Assembly (NCBI RefSeq): GCF_910585425.1
Contig: NZ_CAJUCP010000068.1
Location: 1 to 30,026, forward strand
DNA from: an uncultured Acetatifactor sp.
GTDB lineage: Bacteria > Bacillota > Clostridia > Lachnospirales > Lachnospiraceae
DNA length: 30,026 nt
Direction: 5' to 3'
The position numbers were made by a program, and so were the translations under genes. Position 1 is the first letter of the stretch. Every line of letters begins with the position of its first letter. The notes under the pieces were generated by a model. That model was not told where the DNA came from, did not search any database, and worked only from the letters and a program-made list of their open reading frames with translations. Below are positions 12,478-20,615 of the stretch, piece by piece.

Positions 12478-14607
12478 TTATATGTCTCTTCCGGTGAACA
12501 CTGCCACCGAGCGGGGCCGCATGATGAACTCATGTTCGATGCGCACCTCCTGCCCTTCCGGGTAGCAGTAGCGGTTCCGTTCGTCCCCATAGGTGTTCAC
12601 GCTCAGATACCAGGCCTGGCTGGGGGTCAGGGAGGGCAATGTGATCCGCACGTCCTCCCAGTGAGGGTTCACTGCCACATATACCAGGTCGTCCGCCCCC
12701 GTCGCTTTATCGTAGCCTGCGAAGCTCACGGCCAGCGTCCTGGCATCGCCCGGGATGAACACCTCCTCCGCGTTGACATTGTGGGTCAGGAGAGGCTCCA
12801 TGCCGCAGACCGCATCGGGAAGCATCTTCCGGATCACAGGATGCTTGTGCCTGTAGGCGATCATGAACTTGAAGAATTCGAACAGCTCCCGGTTCCTGTC
12901 CAGCAGGCTCCAGTCCAGCCAGGAGATTTCATTGTCCTGGCAGTAGGCGTTGTTGTTGCCGTACTGGGTATTGCCGAATTCGTCCCCGGCCAGGAACATG
13001 GGCGTGCCCCGGCTGCACATCAGCACGGCGCAGGCATTGCGGATCATGCGGAAGCGTAGGCGCAGGACGTCCGGATCGTCGGTATCGCCCTCGATGCCGC
13101 AGTTCCAGCTGCGGTTGTCATTGGAGCCGTCTGTGTTGCTCCAGCCGTTGCCCTCATTGTGCTTCTCATTGTAGGAATACAAATCGTACAGTGTAAAGCC
13201 GTCGTGGCAGGTCAGGAAGTTCACACAGGAATTGTAGCCTGCGTAATTGTTGTTGTTGTCGGAATAGAAGCCGCCGTAGAGGTCGCCGGAGCCGGAGATG
13301 CTCCAGGAGGCCTCCCAGGAATGCCAGTAATCCCCCTTCAGATAAGCCCGCAGGGAATCCCGGTAGCGTCCGTTCCACTCTGCCCAGCGCTTGCTGGCGG
13401 GGAACTTCCCCACCTGGTAGAGCCCGCCTGCGTCCCAGGCCTCCGCGATCAGCTTCACGTTCCTCAGGATAGGGTCGGTGGCCAGAAGCTCCAGCAGAGG
13501 CGGATTGTTCAGGGGAGAACCGTCCTCATGCCGCCCCAGGATGCTTGCCAGGTCGAAGCGGAAGCCATCGATGCGGTAGCTCACCGTCCAGTAGCGCAGA
13601 CATTCCAGGATCAACTGGCGGACGATGGGATTGTTGCAGTTCAGGGTATTGCCGCAGCCGCTGAAATTATAGTAATTGCCGCCCGGCGTGAGCATATAGT
13701 AAACCTTGTTGTCGAAGCCCTTGAAGCAGAAGGTGGGCCCCTTCTCATTGCCTTCCGCGGTATGGTTGAACACCACGTCCAGGATTACTTCTATGCCGTT
13801 GTCGTGGAGGGCCTTGATCAGCACCTTCAGCTCATTGTCCTTGTTGGCTTCCTCATCGGAGATATAGTTGGTGTTGGGGGCAAAGAAGCCCACCGTATTG
13901 TAGCCCCAGTAGTCCAGGAGCTTCTTGCCGTCCACCTCCCTGGCGTTGATGGCCTCGTCGAATTCGAAGATGGGCATCAGCTCCACCGCATTGATTCCCA
14001 GCTCCTTCAGGTAGGGAATCTTCTCCATCAGGCCCGCGAAGGTGCCCGGGTAGGAGACGCCGGAGGAGGGATGGTAGGTGAAGCCGCGCACATGGAGCTC
14101 ATAGATGACCAGGTCGCTCATGGTGCGGGTGGACTGCGGCGCATCGCCCCAGTCGAAACCGTCCTTAATGACGCGGGCGTGGTAGCAGCCGCTCTTGCGG
14201 TTGCCCCAGATCCGCTGGCCGGTGACGAAGCGGGCGTACGGATCCAGGAGCACGGAATGGGGATTGAACAGAAGCCCGTTCTCCGGCTCATAGGGCCCGT
14301 CTATCTGGTAGGCATACTCGAAATCCTCGATGTCCAGCCCGAAGACGATCATGGAATACACATCCCCGATCTTATAGGCCTCCGGAAAGGGCAGCCTTGC
14401 ATAGGGGGTGGAAGCGTCCCGGTGGAAGAGGAGCAGGGTACAGGAGGTCCCGTAATGGGTGTGGACAGTGAAATTCACGCCCACGGAGAGCGCCATGGCC
14501 CCGTGCACGTCAAAGAGGCCGGGACGGATCGGAAAGCCCTCGATTTCGTCCATGGGCGTCAGGGACATATACAGGGCAGGGTCATATTTATGGGTAAATA
14601 GATTCAA
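12478..14607 (-). CDS. glgX: Glycogen debranching enzyme (isoamylase-type GH13)
   Basis: A 709-residue protein. It has an N-terminal CBM48-like domain (HGAMALSVGVNFTVHTHYGTSC) and then a GH13 barrel. Region motifs are readable: VVFNHTAEG, GFRFD with nucleophile Asp352, AEAWD with acid Glu389 and CHDG with Asp469. The order and the loops SWNCG and PMFLAGDEFGNTQYGNNNAYCQD are typical of GlgX/isoamylase, which hydrolyses alpha-1,6 branches in glycogen or its limit dextrin. The start is TTG 14607: AAAGGAG lies 7 nt before it, and no ATG nearby has a site. It is monocistronic, with its own promoter and terminator; pcp is divergent. Confidence 0.93.
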   Translation of the reverse strand: MNLFTHKYDPALYMSLTPMDEIEGFPIRPGLFDVHGAMALSVGVNFTVHTHYGTSCTLLLFHRDASTPYARLPFPEAYKIGDVYSMIVFGLDIEDFEYAYQIDGPYEPENGLLFNPHSVLLDPYARFVTGQRIWGNRKSGCYHARVIKDGFDWGDAPQSTRTMSDLVIYELHVRGFTYHPSSGVSYPGTFAGLMEKIPYLKELGINAVELMPIFEFDEAINAREVDGKKLLDYWGYNTVGFFAPNTNYISDEEANKDNELKVLIKALHDNGIEVILDVVFNHTAEGNEKGPTFCFKGFDNKVYYMLTPGGNYYNFSGCGNTLNCNNPIVRQLILECLRYWTVSYRIDGFRFDLASILGRHEDGSPLNNPPLLELLATDPILRNVKLIAEAWDAGGLYQVGKFPASKRWAEWNGRYRDSLRAYLKGDYWHSWEASWSISGSGDLYGGFYSDNNNNYAGYNSCVNFLTCHDGFTLYDLYSYNEKHNEGNGWSNTDGSNDNRSWNCGIEGDTDDPDVLRLRFRMIRNACAVLMCSRGTPMFLAGDEFGNTQYGNNNAYCQDNEISWLDWSLLDRNRELFEFFKFMIAYRHKHPVIRKMLPDAVCGMEPLLTHNVNAEEVFIPGDARTLAVSFAGYDKATGADDLVYVAVNPHWEDVRITLPSLTPSQAWYLSVNTYGDERNRYCYPEGQEVRIEHEFIMRPRSVAVFTGRDI

Positions 14608-14674
14608 AGTTTCGTCTCCTTTATCTGATTGGAACCGGACAGCGCCGGAAGCCTGAAAAAAACAACATGGCAAC

Positions 14675-14703
14675 AGTATATCGGAAGATAGTTCAAAATG
14701 CAA
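14675..14703 (-). promoter_or_regulatory. glgX promoter
   Basis: On the minus strand TTGCAT (14703-14698), a 17-nt spacer and TATACT (14680-14675) lie about 68 nt before the TTG start. Confidence 0.55.
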
Positions 14704-14704
14704 A

Positions 14705-14733
14705 TAGAAATTTTGGAGGGAATATAGTATAAT
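14705..14733 (+). promoter_or_regulatory. pcp promoter
   Basis: A perfect TATAAT (14728-14733) lies 44 nt before the pcp start. The -35 at 17-nt spacing, TAGAAA (14705-14710), is weak. The -35 regions of the divergent glgX and pcp promoters are nearly adjacent. Confidence 0.5.
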
Positions 14734-14777
14734 ATGACCAATCATATGACAAATGATGTGACCAAGTGGAGGTTGTT

Positions 14778-15419
14778 ATGAAGATCATGATGACAGGTTT
14801 TGAACCTTTTGGAGGGGAATCCATGAACCCGGCCCTGGAGGCGGTGGGCAGGCTGCCGGATCGGGTGGCCGGGGCGGAGATCGTGAAGGTGGAGCTGCCC
14901 ACGGTATACGGACGGGCCGGGGAAGTCCTGGAGGAGGCGGTGCGCCGGGAGCTGCCTGACGCGGTGCTGTGCGTGGGACAGGCGGGCGGCCGCTCCGGAA
15001 TCCTGGTGGAGCGGGTGGCGATCAATCTGCGGGACACTAAGGCACCGGACAACGGGGGCAGACAGCCCGTGGACGAGGCGGTGCGGGAGGACGGCCCTGC
15101 GGCTTATTTCTCCAGCGTCCCTGTGAAGCGGATGGTGGCGGCCATTCGGGAGGCAGGGATTCCCGCCTTCCTCTCCTACAGCGCGGGGACATTCGTCTGC
15201 AACGATATCCTGTATTCCCTGCTGCACCTGATTGCCCGGGAGCGTCCCGCCATGAAGGGAGGATTCATCCATGTGCCCTACGCCACGGAGCAGACGGTGG
15301 ACAAGCCCTCTGGCACGCCGGGGATGGAGCTGGGGACCATTGCCAGGGCGCTGGAGAGGGCGATTGGGGCGGTTGTGGAAGCGATGGCCGAAGAGATAAC
15401 GGAAAAACGGAATAAATAG
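14778..15419 (+). CDS. pcp: Pyroglutamyl-peptidase I (C15 cysteine peptidase)
   Basis: A 213-residue protein of standard length. It removes N-terminal pyroglutamate from peptides in the cytoplasm. The N-terminal TGFEPFGG is the family hallmark. The catalytic triad is readable as Glu78 in GILVERVAINL, Cys141 in SAGTFVCND and His165 in GFIHVPY, the spacing known for the family. ATG 14778 is chosen because GGAGG lies five bases before it; the in-frame ATG at 14766 overlaps poorer sequence. It is transcribed divergently from glgX and stands 117 nt before the tRNA-Arg gene, which has its own promoter. Confidence 0.95.
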   Translation: MKIMMTGFEPFGGESMNPALEAVGRLPDRVAGAEIVKVELPTVYGRAGEVLEEAVRRELPDAVLCVGQAGGRSGILVERVAINLRDTKAPDNGGRQPVDEAVREDGPAAYFSSVPVKRMVAAIREAGIPAFLSYSAGTFVCNDILYSLLHLIARERPAMKGGFIHVPYATEQTVDKPSGTPGMELGTIARALERAIGAVVEAMAEEITEKRNK

Positions 15420-15468
15420 AACGGGAAAACAAATAGTAGAAAATAATGAAAAATTTCCAAAATAATAC

Positions 15469-15497
15469 TTGACTTATTGGGACAAAAAGGGTATGAT
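15469..15497 (+). promoter_or_regulatory. tRNA-Arg promoter
   Basis: TTGACT (15469-15474), 17-nt spacer and TATGAT (15492-15497) lie 39 nt before the tRNA. Confidence 0.8.
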
Positions 15498-15536
15498 AGT
15501 CAGTGTTGCAGGTGATGATAATGTCTGTGACATTGT

Positions 15537-15610
15537 GTGCGTTTAGCTCAGCTGGATAGAGCGTTTGGCTACGGACCAAAAGGTCGGGGGTTCGAATCCT
15601 CTAACGCACG
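15537..15610 (+). tRNA. tRNA-Arg (ACG)
   Basis: A complete 74-nt cloverleaf. Acceptor GTGCGTT (15537-15543) pairs with AACGCAC (15603-15609), discriminator G15610. The D arm is GCTCAGCTGGATAGAGC, the anticodon is ACG in ttggctacggaccaa, and the T loop is TTCGAAT. CCA is not encoded. It marks the left edge of the lower-GC accessory stretch. Confidence 0.96.
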
Positions 15611-15616
15611 CTGTGA

Positions 15617-15659
15617 TATGCGTATGCGCATGCTTTATGGATGCGTATACGCATATTTT
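15617..15659 (+). terminator. Terminator of tRNA-Arg
   Basis: TATGCGTATGCGCAT (15617-15631) pairs with ATGCGTATACGCATA (15641-15655) with one mismatch, followed by TTTT. Each arm is also nearly self-complementary. Confidence 0.75.
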
Positions 15660-15717
15660 GGTTGAGGCGGCGGGGAAGCCCTGGGTAATGGGCACCTTTT
15701 GGCGGGAGGAAATAAGA

Positions 15718-16449
15718 TTGTCAGAAATCATGTATAAGGACAGGCCGAATGCAATAGAGCATTCTGAGATACAGTCAGTGAAAAAATTGTTAAGCAATCA
15801 GATCATGACCGTATATCATGGAAACAAGACTGAGAATCTGACACCTAAATTTGGGTCGGGCAATCCGGACAACGATTACGGAAAAGGATTTTATGCCACG
15901 CCAAGCATGGAATTGGCCAAAGAATGGGCATGGGGGACTTATACCTCCGGCAAAAAGGGCTATGTACACACCTTTGAACTGAATGCAGAAAGCTTAAAGA
16001 TACTGAATCTGACAGAACTGGACAGTATACACTGGATTGCAGAGCTGGTATACAATAGAAAGCTGAATATCCAGGACAAGGAAGTGGTACAAGACAATAT
16101 AAGGATACTTCTCGATAGATACAAATTAGACACAAGCGGCTACGATATCATCATAGGATACAGGGCAAATGACAGTTATTTTGCATATGCTGAAGCATTT
16201 GTATCCGGCACGATTTACAAAGACACACTGGAAAAGGCATTGCGGACAGGGGAATTAGGAATACAGGTCTTTCTGAAAAGTGAGAAGGCATTTCAAAGCT
16301 TAAAGAAAACAGCGGTAGAGGAAGTGCCGGAGAAGTACAGAGGGTACTTTGTAAAAAGAGATAAAAGCGCGCGTGATACCTATAGGTCATTGCGCACCAA
16401 TCAGGGAAGCAGAGCGGGAAGACAGACAATCTATGATTTTATACTGTAG
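15718..16449 (+). CDS. DUF3990-like protein, putative ADP-ribosyltransferase-fold toxin
   Basis: A 243-residue protein. The core reads TVYHGN (about 31-36), then DNDYGKGFYATPSMELAKEWA (starting about 51), and later SGYDIIIGYRANDSYFAYAEAF. This is the pattern I associate with DUF3990, a family placed near ADP-ribosyltransferase folds. The activity is inference; no catalytic proof is visible. The start is TTG 15718 with GGGAGG 8 nt upstream. The longer open frame runs back into the tRNA and is not used; ATG 15730 is an alternative. The stop codon lies inside structured repeat copy B, so the original C-terminus may have been replaced. Codon use is AT-richer than in flanking core genes. Confidence 0.7.
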   Translation: MSEIMYKDRPNAIEHSEIQSVKKLLSNQIMTVYHGNKTENLTPKFGSGNPDNDYGKGFYATPSMELAKEWAWGTYTSGKKGYVHTFELNAESLKILNLTELDSIHWIAELVYNRKLNIQDKEVVQDNIRILLDRYKLDTSGYDIIIGYRANDSYFAYAEAFVSGTIYKDTLEKALRTGELGIQVFLKSEKAFQSLKKTAVEEVPEKYRGYFVKRDKSARDTYRSLRTNQGSRAGRQTIYDFIL

Positions 16450-16541
16450 ACCGCCAGGATTTACAGTGGTGTCCCCGGGAAAGTAGTTGGCTGGCGGTCT
16501 ACAGTCGGGTTGTACTGCAAATTTAACCGGTGTGCAGTATA
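16440..16541 (+). repeat. Structured repeat element, copy B
   Basis: This is the homologue of 12111-12210 in the opposite orientation. The 15-bp stem is ACTGTAGACCGCCAG (16443-16457) with its perfect complement (16491-16505). Compared with copy A, one C-G pair is T-A here, a compensatory change. TTTACAGTG (16460-16468) can pair with TACTGCAAA (16513-16521) with one A-C mismatch and one G-T pair. The ends TATACTG and CAGTATA are inverted. It carries the stop of the upstream gene and ends 4 nt before the next gene's Shine-Dalgarno. Confidence 0.8.
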
Positions 16542-16554
16542 TATAGGAGTGGGC

Positions 16555-17082
16555 ATGAGAGCGGTATTGGATGGCTTGGAAGATTTCACCTGCTACGATG
16601 AATTTTGGCTAAGCAAGGATATGGAAAATATGGGATATTTCTTTGAATATTGCGATATATACTGTAAAGAAATCCTGGAAGATGACAAGATTGTCTTGGA
16701 TAAGGAAAAGTTCATAGAAGCGTTCATGAAATCGGACTGCCGGGCGCTGATGGAAGTGGGACACCCGACGCTGCTGTCGCAGGCGGCATATGATACAGTC
16801 AGGGACTTCATACAGGTAGATAACAACTATGATATAGAGATGTTCCGATTAAAAGGCAGACAGCCTGAATATAAGCATATGCAGTTATATTGGGTAGGCT
16901 GGATGTATGCATATATTCATTTTATGAGTAAAGAGCGCAGCAGAACAATCATTGAAAAACTGCCCTTGAAGGAAATGCTGATTGATTACAAGCTAGGCCA
17001 TGAAATGAGTAAGGAAACATATTATCAAAAGATAGCGTACCTGATCGGCCCTCTCCAATCAGACCCTGCGAATCCTGCCTGA
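16555..17082 (+). CDS. Unknown protein paired with the DUF3990-like gene
   Basis: A 175-residue, largely helical, acidic protein. I do not recognise a named family with certainty. The C-terminal block LYWVGWMYAYIHFMSKERSR followed by IIEKLPLKEMLIDYKLGHEMSKETYYQKI resembles a segment found in small proteins encoded beside DUF3990/DUF3791-type genes. By position it may be an antitoxin or partner. ATG 16555 is preceded by TAGGAG at good spacing. A longer frame back to 16510 would run through the repeat element and lacks a site. It is followed 44 nt later by the response regulator gene. Confidence 0.6.
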   Translation: MRAVLDGLEDFTCYDEFWLSKDMENMGYFFEYCDIYCKEILEDDKIVLDKEKFIEAFMKSDCRALMEVGHPTLLSQAAYDTVRDFIQVDNNYDIEMFRLKGRQPEYKHMQLYWVGWMYAYIHFMSKERSRTIIEKLPLKEMLIDYKLGHEMSKETYYQKIAYLIGPLQSDPANPA

Positions 17083-17126
17083 CCCGCAGCCAAGCCATAT
17101 CATGCAAGGAAGCGATGGAATAATGA

Positions 17127-17792
17127 ATGGAAAAGACATATCGGATCTTAATAGTCGAAGACGATAAATCAATATCTGATTTATTATGTATGAACCTTTC
17201 CGTCGCGGGATATCATTGCGACGCGGCTGAGGACGGAAAACAGGCGGTGCAGATGATCCATGGGAGCTCCTATGATTTGGCCATACTTGACATCATGCTT
17301 CCGGAGATAGACGGCTTTGCATTATATGAACACATGAGCGCAAAGGGCATTCCGGTGATCTATCTCTCGGCAAAAAACGACATTCAGAGCAAAGTAAAGG
17401 GATTGAGGATCGGGGCTGAGGATTACCTTACGAAACCTTTTGAAGTGCTTGAGCTGTTGGTGCGGGTGGAAAAAGTGCTGAAGCGCAATGAGTGCAGGCA
17501 AAATGTCTACCGGATGGACAATGTCACAATCCATGAAAAGGAGCATATGGTCTTGCTGGACGGAAATCCGGTAGAATTGAAGCCCATGGAATATTCTCTT
17601 CTGCTTATGCTTGTAAGGCACCCCAACATGGTATTCTCAAGGGAGCAGCTGCTCCAGGAGGTATGGGGGGATCAGTATTTCGGTGAGACGCGTACAGTCG
17701 ATAACCACATCGCGATATTGCGCAAAAAATTGAACTGGAGTGAGAAAATCGTAACCGTGCATCGGGTCGGCTACAAATTAGAGGTCAGATAA
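17127..17792 (+). CDS. OmpR/PhoB family response regulator
   Basis: A 221-residue protein. The receiver domain covers about residues 1-120, with acidic pocket EDD at 11-13, phospho-acceptor Asp55 in LAILDIMLPE, Ser in YLSAKND and Lys in YLTKPFE. The C-terminal winged helix (about 128-220) ends in TVDNHIAILRKKL...VHRVGYKLEV, typical of OmpR-type DNA-binding domains. It pairs with the histidine kinase encoded directly after it and probably controls the lipoprotein/ABC operon downstream. The ribosome binding site is weak, so the exact start is less sure. Confidence 0.93.
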   Translation: MEKTYRILIVEDDKSISDLLCMNLSVAGYHCDAAEDGKQAVQMIHGSSYDLAILDIMLPEIDGFALYEHMSAKGIPVIYLSAKNDIQSKVKGLRIGAEDYLTKPFEVLELLVRVEKVLKRNECRQNVYRMDNVTIHEKEHMVLLDGNPVELKPMEYSLLLMLVRHPNMVFSREQLLQEVWGDQYFGETRTVDNHIAILRKKLNWSEKIVTVHRVGYKLEVR

Positions 17793-19217
17793 ATGCGTTT
17801 GAGAGGAAAAATAATTGCCATCTGCATCGCTGTAGTGGTATCGGTGATGAGCGGAGGCTTCCTCATTATTTTGCGGATACAGGAAAAATCTCTGCGGGAT
17901 GCGGATGAAGAGAATGCGGAAAAACTGCTTGCCATCTATTGCTCCAATGTAGCTTCCGCAAGCAGTACAGCGGGCGTGGACATGCAGAATACCACCCTGC
18001 AGAGCGTGGCGGCATATTATTTCTCCACGTATTCGCGTCTGATAGGGACAGAAGATATTTATTATTCCCTTGTCTTCGATGGAAAGTATCTGTATGATAT
18101 GTCGCCCTATGATCCATACATGGTATTTAAGGAAGGCGCCCTTCCTGCGCAGGGGGAAGCAGATGTCATCATAAAGCGCGTCCGCGCCGGGAAAGATACG
18201 GTGCTCGTGGGCTACTGCCCGTTCCGGCTTTCAGACCAGATTTTTGAAGGCTATATCAGCATGAACGTAAGCGAAACGGAAAATAAAATTCACGGATTGC
18301 GTATTTCATGCGTCATCGTGCTTCTGTTCGGCTGTATCATCACGGTAATGGTCACGGTATTGCTGGTACGGCATGTCCTGTCGCCGATAGAGAAACTGAC
18401 GCAAAACGCCATATCAATCTCAAAGGGCGATTACCATTTACGGACGAATCATAAAAGCAATGATGAGATTGGCATCTTATCGGCTGCTTTTGACAAAATG
18501 TCAGAATCCATTGAAGAGAAAATAACACATCTTGATATAGAGCTGCAGAAAAGACAGCTTCTGCTGGGAGCCTTATCCCATGAAATGAAAACGCCCATGA
18601 CGGCCATCATCGGATATTCGGACAGCCTGATGCGCATGCCCCTGAGCGACGCGCAGAAAGAGGATTGCGCGAAGAAAATATATGACGCCGGAAAGCATAC
18701 GGAACGCCTTGCGCAGAAAATGATGGAGCTTGTCGGATTATCCGAACCCGGACAGATAGAGAAAACGAACTTTGATGCATCTGAATTCGTGATTGAGCTG
18801 AAAGCATTTGTCCCGCCACAGGTTGAAATTACCTGTGAAGTCCAGAGCATATATGGTGATAAAGCATTGCTCCTCAGCATGCTATTGAATTTAGTGGAGA
18901 ATGGGTTGAGGGCCTCCGATGACAATCCACAGGTCAGAGTCCTGATTAGGGAAAGCGAAAATATTGTTCGGTTCATCGTCTCAGACAGAGGATGCGGCAT
19001 TGCCCCGGAACAGATTCCGCTCATTATGGAACCTTTTTACAGAGTGGACAAGGCGCGTTCCAGAAAAAGGGGAGGCGCTGGCCTGGGGCTTGCCATCTGT
19101 CGGAAAATATGTGAACAGCACGGAGGGACGCTCTCCATATCCAGTGAACCCGGGCAGGGCACTACGGTGACTGCAAGCGCGATGGCCCAGACCATGCCGC
19201 TGATAATTACAACTTGA
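17793..19217 (+). CDS. Membrane sensor histidine kinase
   Basis: A 474-residue kinase starting right after the response regulator stop, so the two are co-translated. TM1 is about residues 6-27; a roughly 140-residue extracytoplasmic segment follows; TM2 is about 171-194. HAMP follows (about 195-247). The H box is LSHEMKTPMTAIIGYSDSL with phospho-accepting His263. The N box NLVENGLRA (366-374), G1 box DRGCGIAPEQ (398-407), F box EPFYRVDKAR and G2 box GGAGLGLAICRKI complete the ATPase domain. The extracytoplasmic part is not an obvious named sensor domain. Confidence 0.94.
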   Translation: MRLRGKIIAICIAVVVSVMSGGFLIILRIQEKSLRDADEENAEKLLAIYCSNVASASSTAGVDMQNTTLQSVAAYYFSTYSRLIGTEDIYYSLVFDGKYLYDMSPYDPYMVFKEGALPAQGEADVIIKRVRAGKDTVLVGYCPFRLSDQIFEGYISMNVSETENKIHGLRISCVIVLLFGCIITVMVTVLLVRHVLSPIEKLTQNAISISKGDYHLRTNHKSNDEIGILSAAFDKMSESIEEKITHLDIELQKRQLLLGALSHEMKTPMTAIIGYSDSLMRMPLSDAQKEDCAKKIYDAGKHTERLAQKMMELVGLSEPGQIEKTNFDASEFVIELKAFVPPQVEITCEVQSIYGDKALLLSMLLNLVENGLRASDDNPQVRVLIRESENIVRFIVSDRGCGIAPEQIPLIMEPFYRVDKARSRKRGGAGLGLAICRKICEQHGGTLSISSEPGQGTTVTASAMAQTMPLIITT

Positions 19218-19230
19218 TGACACTTTACAT

Positions 19231-19270
19231 ACAACTTGAGTAGGACTTTGGTCCGCTCAAGTTGTTATTC
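19231..19270 (+). terminator. Hairpin after the two-component genes
   Basis: ACAACTTGAG (19231-19240) pairs with CTCAAGTTGT (19256-19265), followed by the T-rich but interrupted TATTCTAT. It is a plausible but imperfect terminator. A third copy of the arm sequence, ACAACTTGA, lies at 19209-19217. Confidence 0.6.
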
Positions 19271-19306
19271 TATATATGTAACGATTAAATCTTGCCCAAA
19301 AACCGG

Positions 19307-19351
19307 ATAAACGGCATGACTGGCTGTGCTATGCGACTGGCAAGAATTAAA
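19307..19351 (+). promoter_or_regulatory. 11-bp inverted repeat ahead of the lipoprotein/ABC operon
   Basis: ATAAACGGCAT (19307-19317) and ATGCCGTTTAT (19341-19351) are perfect complements separated by 23 nt. They lie 50 nt before the lipoprotein gene, in a position suited to a binding site for the neighbouring response regulator or a leader hairpin. Confidence 0.5.
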
Positions 19352-19401
19352 TGCCGTTTATATATGGGAAGTGACAAGTTGTAAAGAATGGGGGTATAAG
19401 G

Positions 19402-20613
19402 ATGAGGAAAAAGGTACTTGGTGTCACAATGCTGCTTTTGGCTGTCCTAAGCGGGTGCGGCAAAGAGAAGGGGGCGGAATCTCCCTCGAAGAGCTCCTAC
19501 GGAGATACATTGATTGCGGAAAGCATGGGGGTGCCGGATCGTTATACCTTTGAAAACGTATCGGAGTCCGGTAAAAGCAAGGTTGTGGTGGATGCGGATA
19601 TCATCGTTCCCGAGGTCTGCGGAGCAGATGTCATAGAAGCCATTCCGGTTACATTCTCAGAAGAAGAAATCCGCGCATTTATTAAGCAGCATACGGGTGA
19701 TTTTGAATGGTACGATGCGATGACCGGTAAAGCATATTCTGGTCAGGGCTTTACAAAAGAGGCTTTGGGTGAAGATTCGATTGGAATCCAATCTTATTCC
19801 ATGTTGCTCAACAATAGGGAGGAATTCGACCAGGGAGGCGCATACCGGGAAATAGATGTCAGCTTCTGGCTTGACGAAAAAACAGGGGAAATTGCATATA
19901 CGCCTGCTTTGACATATACCAATAGCCCTGGAAATCCGGAAATCAGCATCATAGTGCCGCTAAATGAACAGAACATGGCAGACGGCTGCACGATAAGCCT
20001 GGAAGAAGCGACTCATTTTGCCGATGCGGAGGCGGAATTCCTTTCGCCTGATTTCACCCTTTTCCAGTATGGACAGATGGCATATGGAGAGGGGCTTGAA
20101 AATAGTCCGAGGTACTATGCCTTCAAATACACTCGTGAAATCAATGGGATTCCGGTAAATGCCGATATTGCCCGTGGCGTCGGCGACGGCTCCGGCTATA
20201 CGGCGGGAACGGAAAGGCTCTGGTTTACTGTAAATGATGCTGGAGTCTGCTGGCTCGGATATTCCGACCCCACACAAAAAGCCGAGGTCGTGGCGGAAAA
20301 TGTCGCATTGCTCTCCTTTCAGGAGATCATAGATATCTTTGAAAAGGTATCTATGCTAAGCATCAAGCACCTGGAAATTTACGACAACTTAGTAGAGAAT
20401 GTGATGGATATCAGAGAAATCCGTTTTGGCTATATGGCGGTGAAGCAGTCGGAGAGCATTGGGGGCTACCGCTATCTTCCGGTGTGGGATTTTTACGGGG
20501 GACATTGGCCTCTTTATGAAAACGCCACGTTCTATCCGGATACCTTTGACACTCCTGTATTTACGATCAACGCGATAGACGGAACCGTCATAGACCGCGA
20601 TATGGGGTACTGA
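19402..20613 (+). CDS. Lipoprotein of unknown family
   Basis: A 403-residue protein with a lipoprotein signal peptide: MRKK, hydrophobic VLGVTMLLLAVL and lipobox LSGC with the lipidated cysteine at residue 19. The mature part is acidic and contains PEVCGADVIEAIPVTFSEEEIRAF-like segments and a C-terminal half with beta-rich repeats reminiscent of secreted sensor or binding proteins. I do not recognise the family with certainty. It lies between the two-component system and the ABC genes, with its stop 2 nt before the next start. This suggests an extracellular accessory of the transporter, for example in peptide sensing or resistance. Confidence 0.8.
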   Translation: MRKKVLGVTMLLLAVLSGCGKEKGAESPSKSSYGDTLIAESMGVPDRYTFENVSESGKSKVVVDADIIVPEVCGADVIEAIPVTFSEEEIRAFIKQHTGDFEWYDAMTGKAYSGQGFTKEALGEDSIGIQSYSMLLNNREEFDQGGAYREIDVSFWLDEKTGEIAYTPALTYTNSPGNPEISIIVPLNEQNMADGCTISLEEATHFADAEAEFLSPDFTLFQYGQMAYGEGLENSPRYYAFKYTREINGIPVNADIARGVGDGSGYTAGTERLWFTVNDAGVCWLGYSDPTQKAEVVAENVALLSFQEIIDIFEKVSMLSIKHLEIYDNLVENVMDIREIRFGYMAVKQSESIGGYRYLPVWDFYGGHWPLYENATFYPDTFDTPVFTINAIDGTVIDRDMGY

Positions 20614-20615
20614 AT

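Noticed and set aside
13159..14601. 480-codon plus-strand frame opposite glgX
   Set aside because: Composition is typical of antisense reading and all GH13 motifs are on the minus strand.
15537..15660. Attachment site with a second copy of the tRNA-Arg 3' end
   Set aside because: I looked for the tRNA 3' sequence (ctaacgcac) elsewhere in the window and found none.
15565..15717. N-terminal extension of the DUF3990-like protein
   Set aside because: The frame starts inside tRNA-Arg and crosses its terminator; TTG 15718 has a clear ribosome binding site.
16440..16541. Type III toxin-antitoxin RNA (ToxI-like)
   Set aside because: Despite pseudoknot topology there is only one unit per locus, no tandem repeat array, and the neighbour is not a ToxN-type nuclease.
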